This document shows positions 5,287 to 5,374 of a stretch of DNA of 5,374 nt, in pieces. Under the pieces are notes generated by a model. That model saw only the letters and a program-made list of their open reading frames with translations. It did not search any database and was not told the DNA's origin. This DNA is from Robbsia sp050955065 (GTDB taxonomy: Bacteria; Pseudomonadota; Gammaproteobacteria; Burkholderiales; Burkholderiaceae): assembly GCA_050955065.1 (NCBI GenBank), contig JBPBQT010000077.1:1-5374 (forward strand). The letters run 5' to 3'. Each line of letters begins with the position of its first letter. Position 1 is the stretch's first letter. The translations under genes were made by a program, and so were the position numbers.

Positions 5287-5373
5287 TGGTGCGAGGAGCG
5301 GGACTCGAACCCGCACACCATTGCTGGCGTCAGGACCTAAACCTGGTGCGTCTACCAATTTCGCCATCCTCGC
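5287..5373 (-). tRNA. tRNA-Leu (anticodon TAG)
   Basis: Read on the minus strand, the 87 bases fold as a class II tRNA. The 7-bp acceptor stem is GCGAGGA with TCCTCGC. The D-arm includes TTGGTAGA, and the anticodon loop TTTAGGT gives TAG, which reads CUA and other CUN leucine codons. The long variable arm characteristic of Leu tRNAs is closed by CGCC/GGTG, the T-arm is GCGGG-TTCGAGT-CCCGC, the discriminator is A, and CCA is encoded (5287-5289). The outermost anticodon-stem pair would be C opposite A, a mismatch. The 3' end points toward the accessory genes, and tRNA 3' ends are common integration sites for genomic islands. No integrase is in this window. Confidence 0.96.
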
Positions 5374-5374
5374 A

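Overview
The window looks like an accessory stretch of a GC-rich beta-proteobacterial chromosome, most likely Burkholderia or a close relative. I infer this from the high GC, the strong GC bias at third codon positions, the look of the tRNA-Leu and the mix of families. No species can be fixed from sequence alone.

Left to right: (1) a zinc-independent alcohol/quinone oxidoreductase on the minus strand, its C-terminus cut off by the window edge (1-735). (2) A divergent 251-bp gap (736-986) in which I found no gene, convincing promoter or repeat. (3) A plus-strand pair with overlapping stop and start codons: a TIGR02594-type NlpC/P60/CHAP-like cysteine hydrolase (987-1463) and a GNAT acetyltransferase (1460-1936). 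(4) After 153 bp with no recognisable gene, a truncated HigA-type antitoxin gene (2090-2347) whose frame ends just after the helix-turn-helix, running into five GCCGT repeats. (5) A minus-strand unit with a polyol-specific long-chain dehydrogenase (3111-4448) first and a HAD-IA phosphatase (2340-3008) second. (6) The remains of a RelE/HigB-type toxin (about 4558-4781) overlapping an intact XRE-family antitoxin (4768-5088). (7) A 198-bp gap with several inverted repeats. (8) A complete tRNA-Leu with anticodon TAG on the minus strand (5287-5373), its 3' end facing the accessory genes.

The most coherent functional unit is the dehydrogenase-phosphatase pair. Together they would fit reduction of a ketose phosphate followed by dephosphorylation to a free polyol, as in mannitol synthesis through mannitol 1-phosphate, but the substrate is inferred. 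The hydrolase-GNAT pair is translationally coupled and has no assigned role. Two decayed toxin-antitoxin loci beside a tRNA 3' end suggest a genomic-island flank with repeated gain and loss. No integrase, transposase or CRISPR array is visible.

The least expected observation is that the first 18 to 19 codons of the hydrolase match the start of the broken HigA-type gene about 1.1 kb downstream (45 of 57 aligned bases). This suggests the hydrolase took its translation start from an antitoxin gene.
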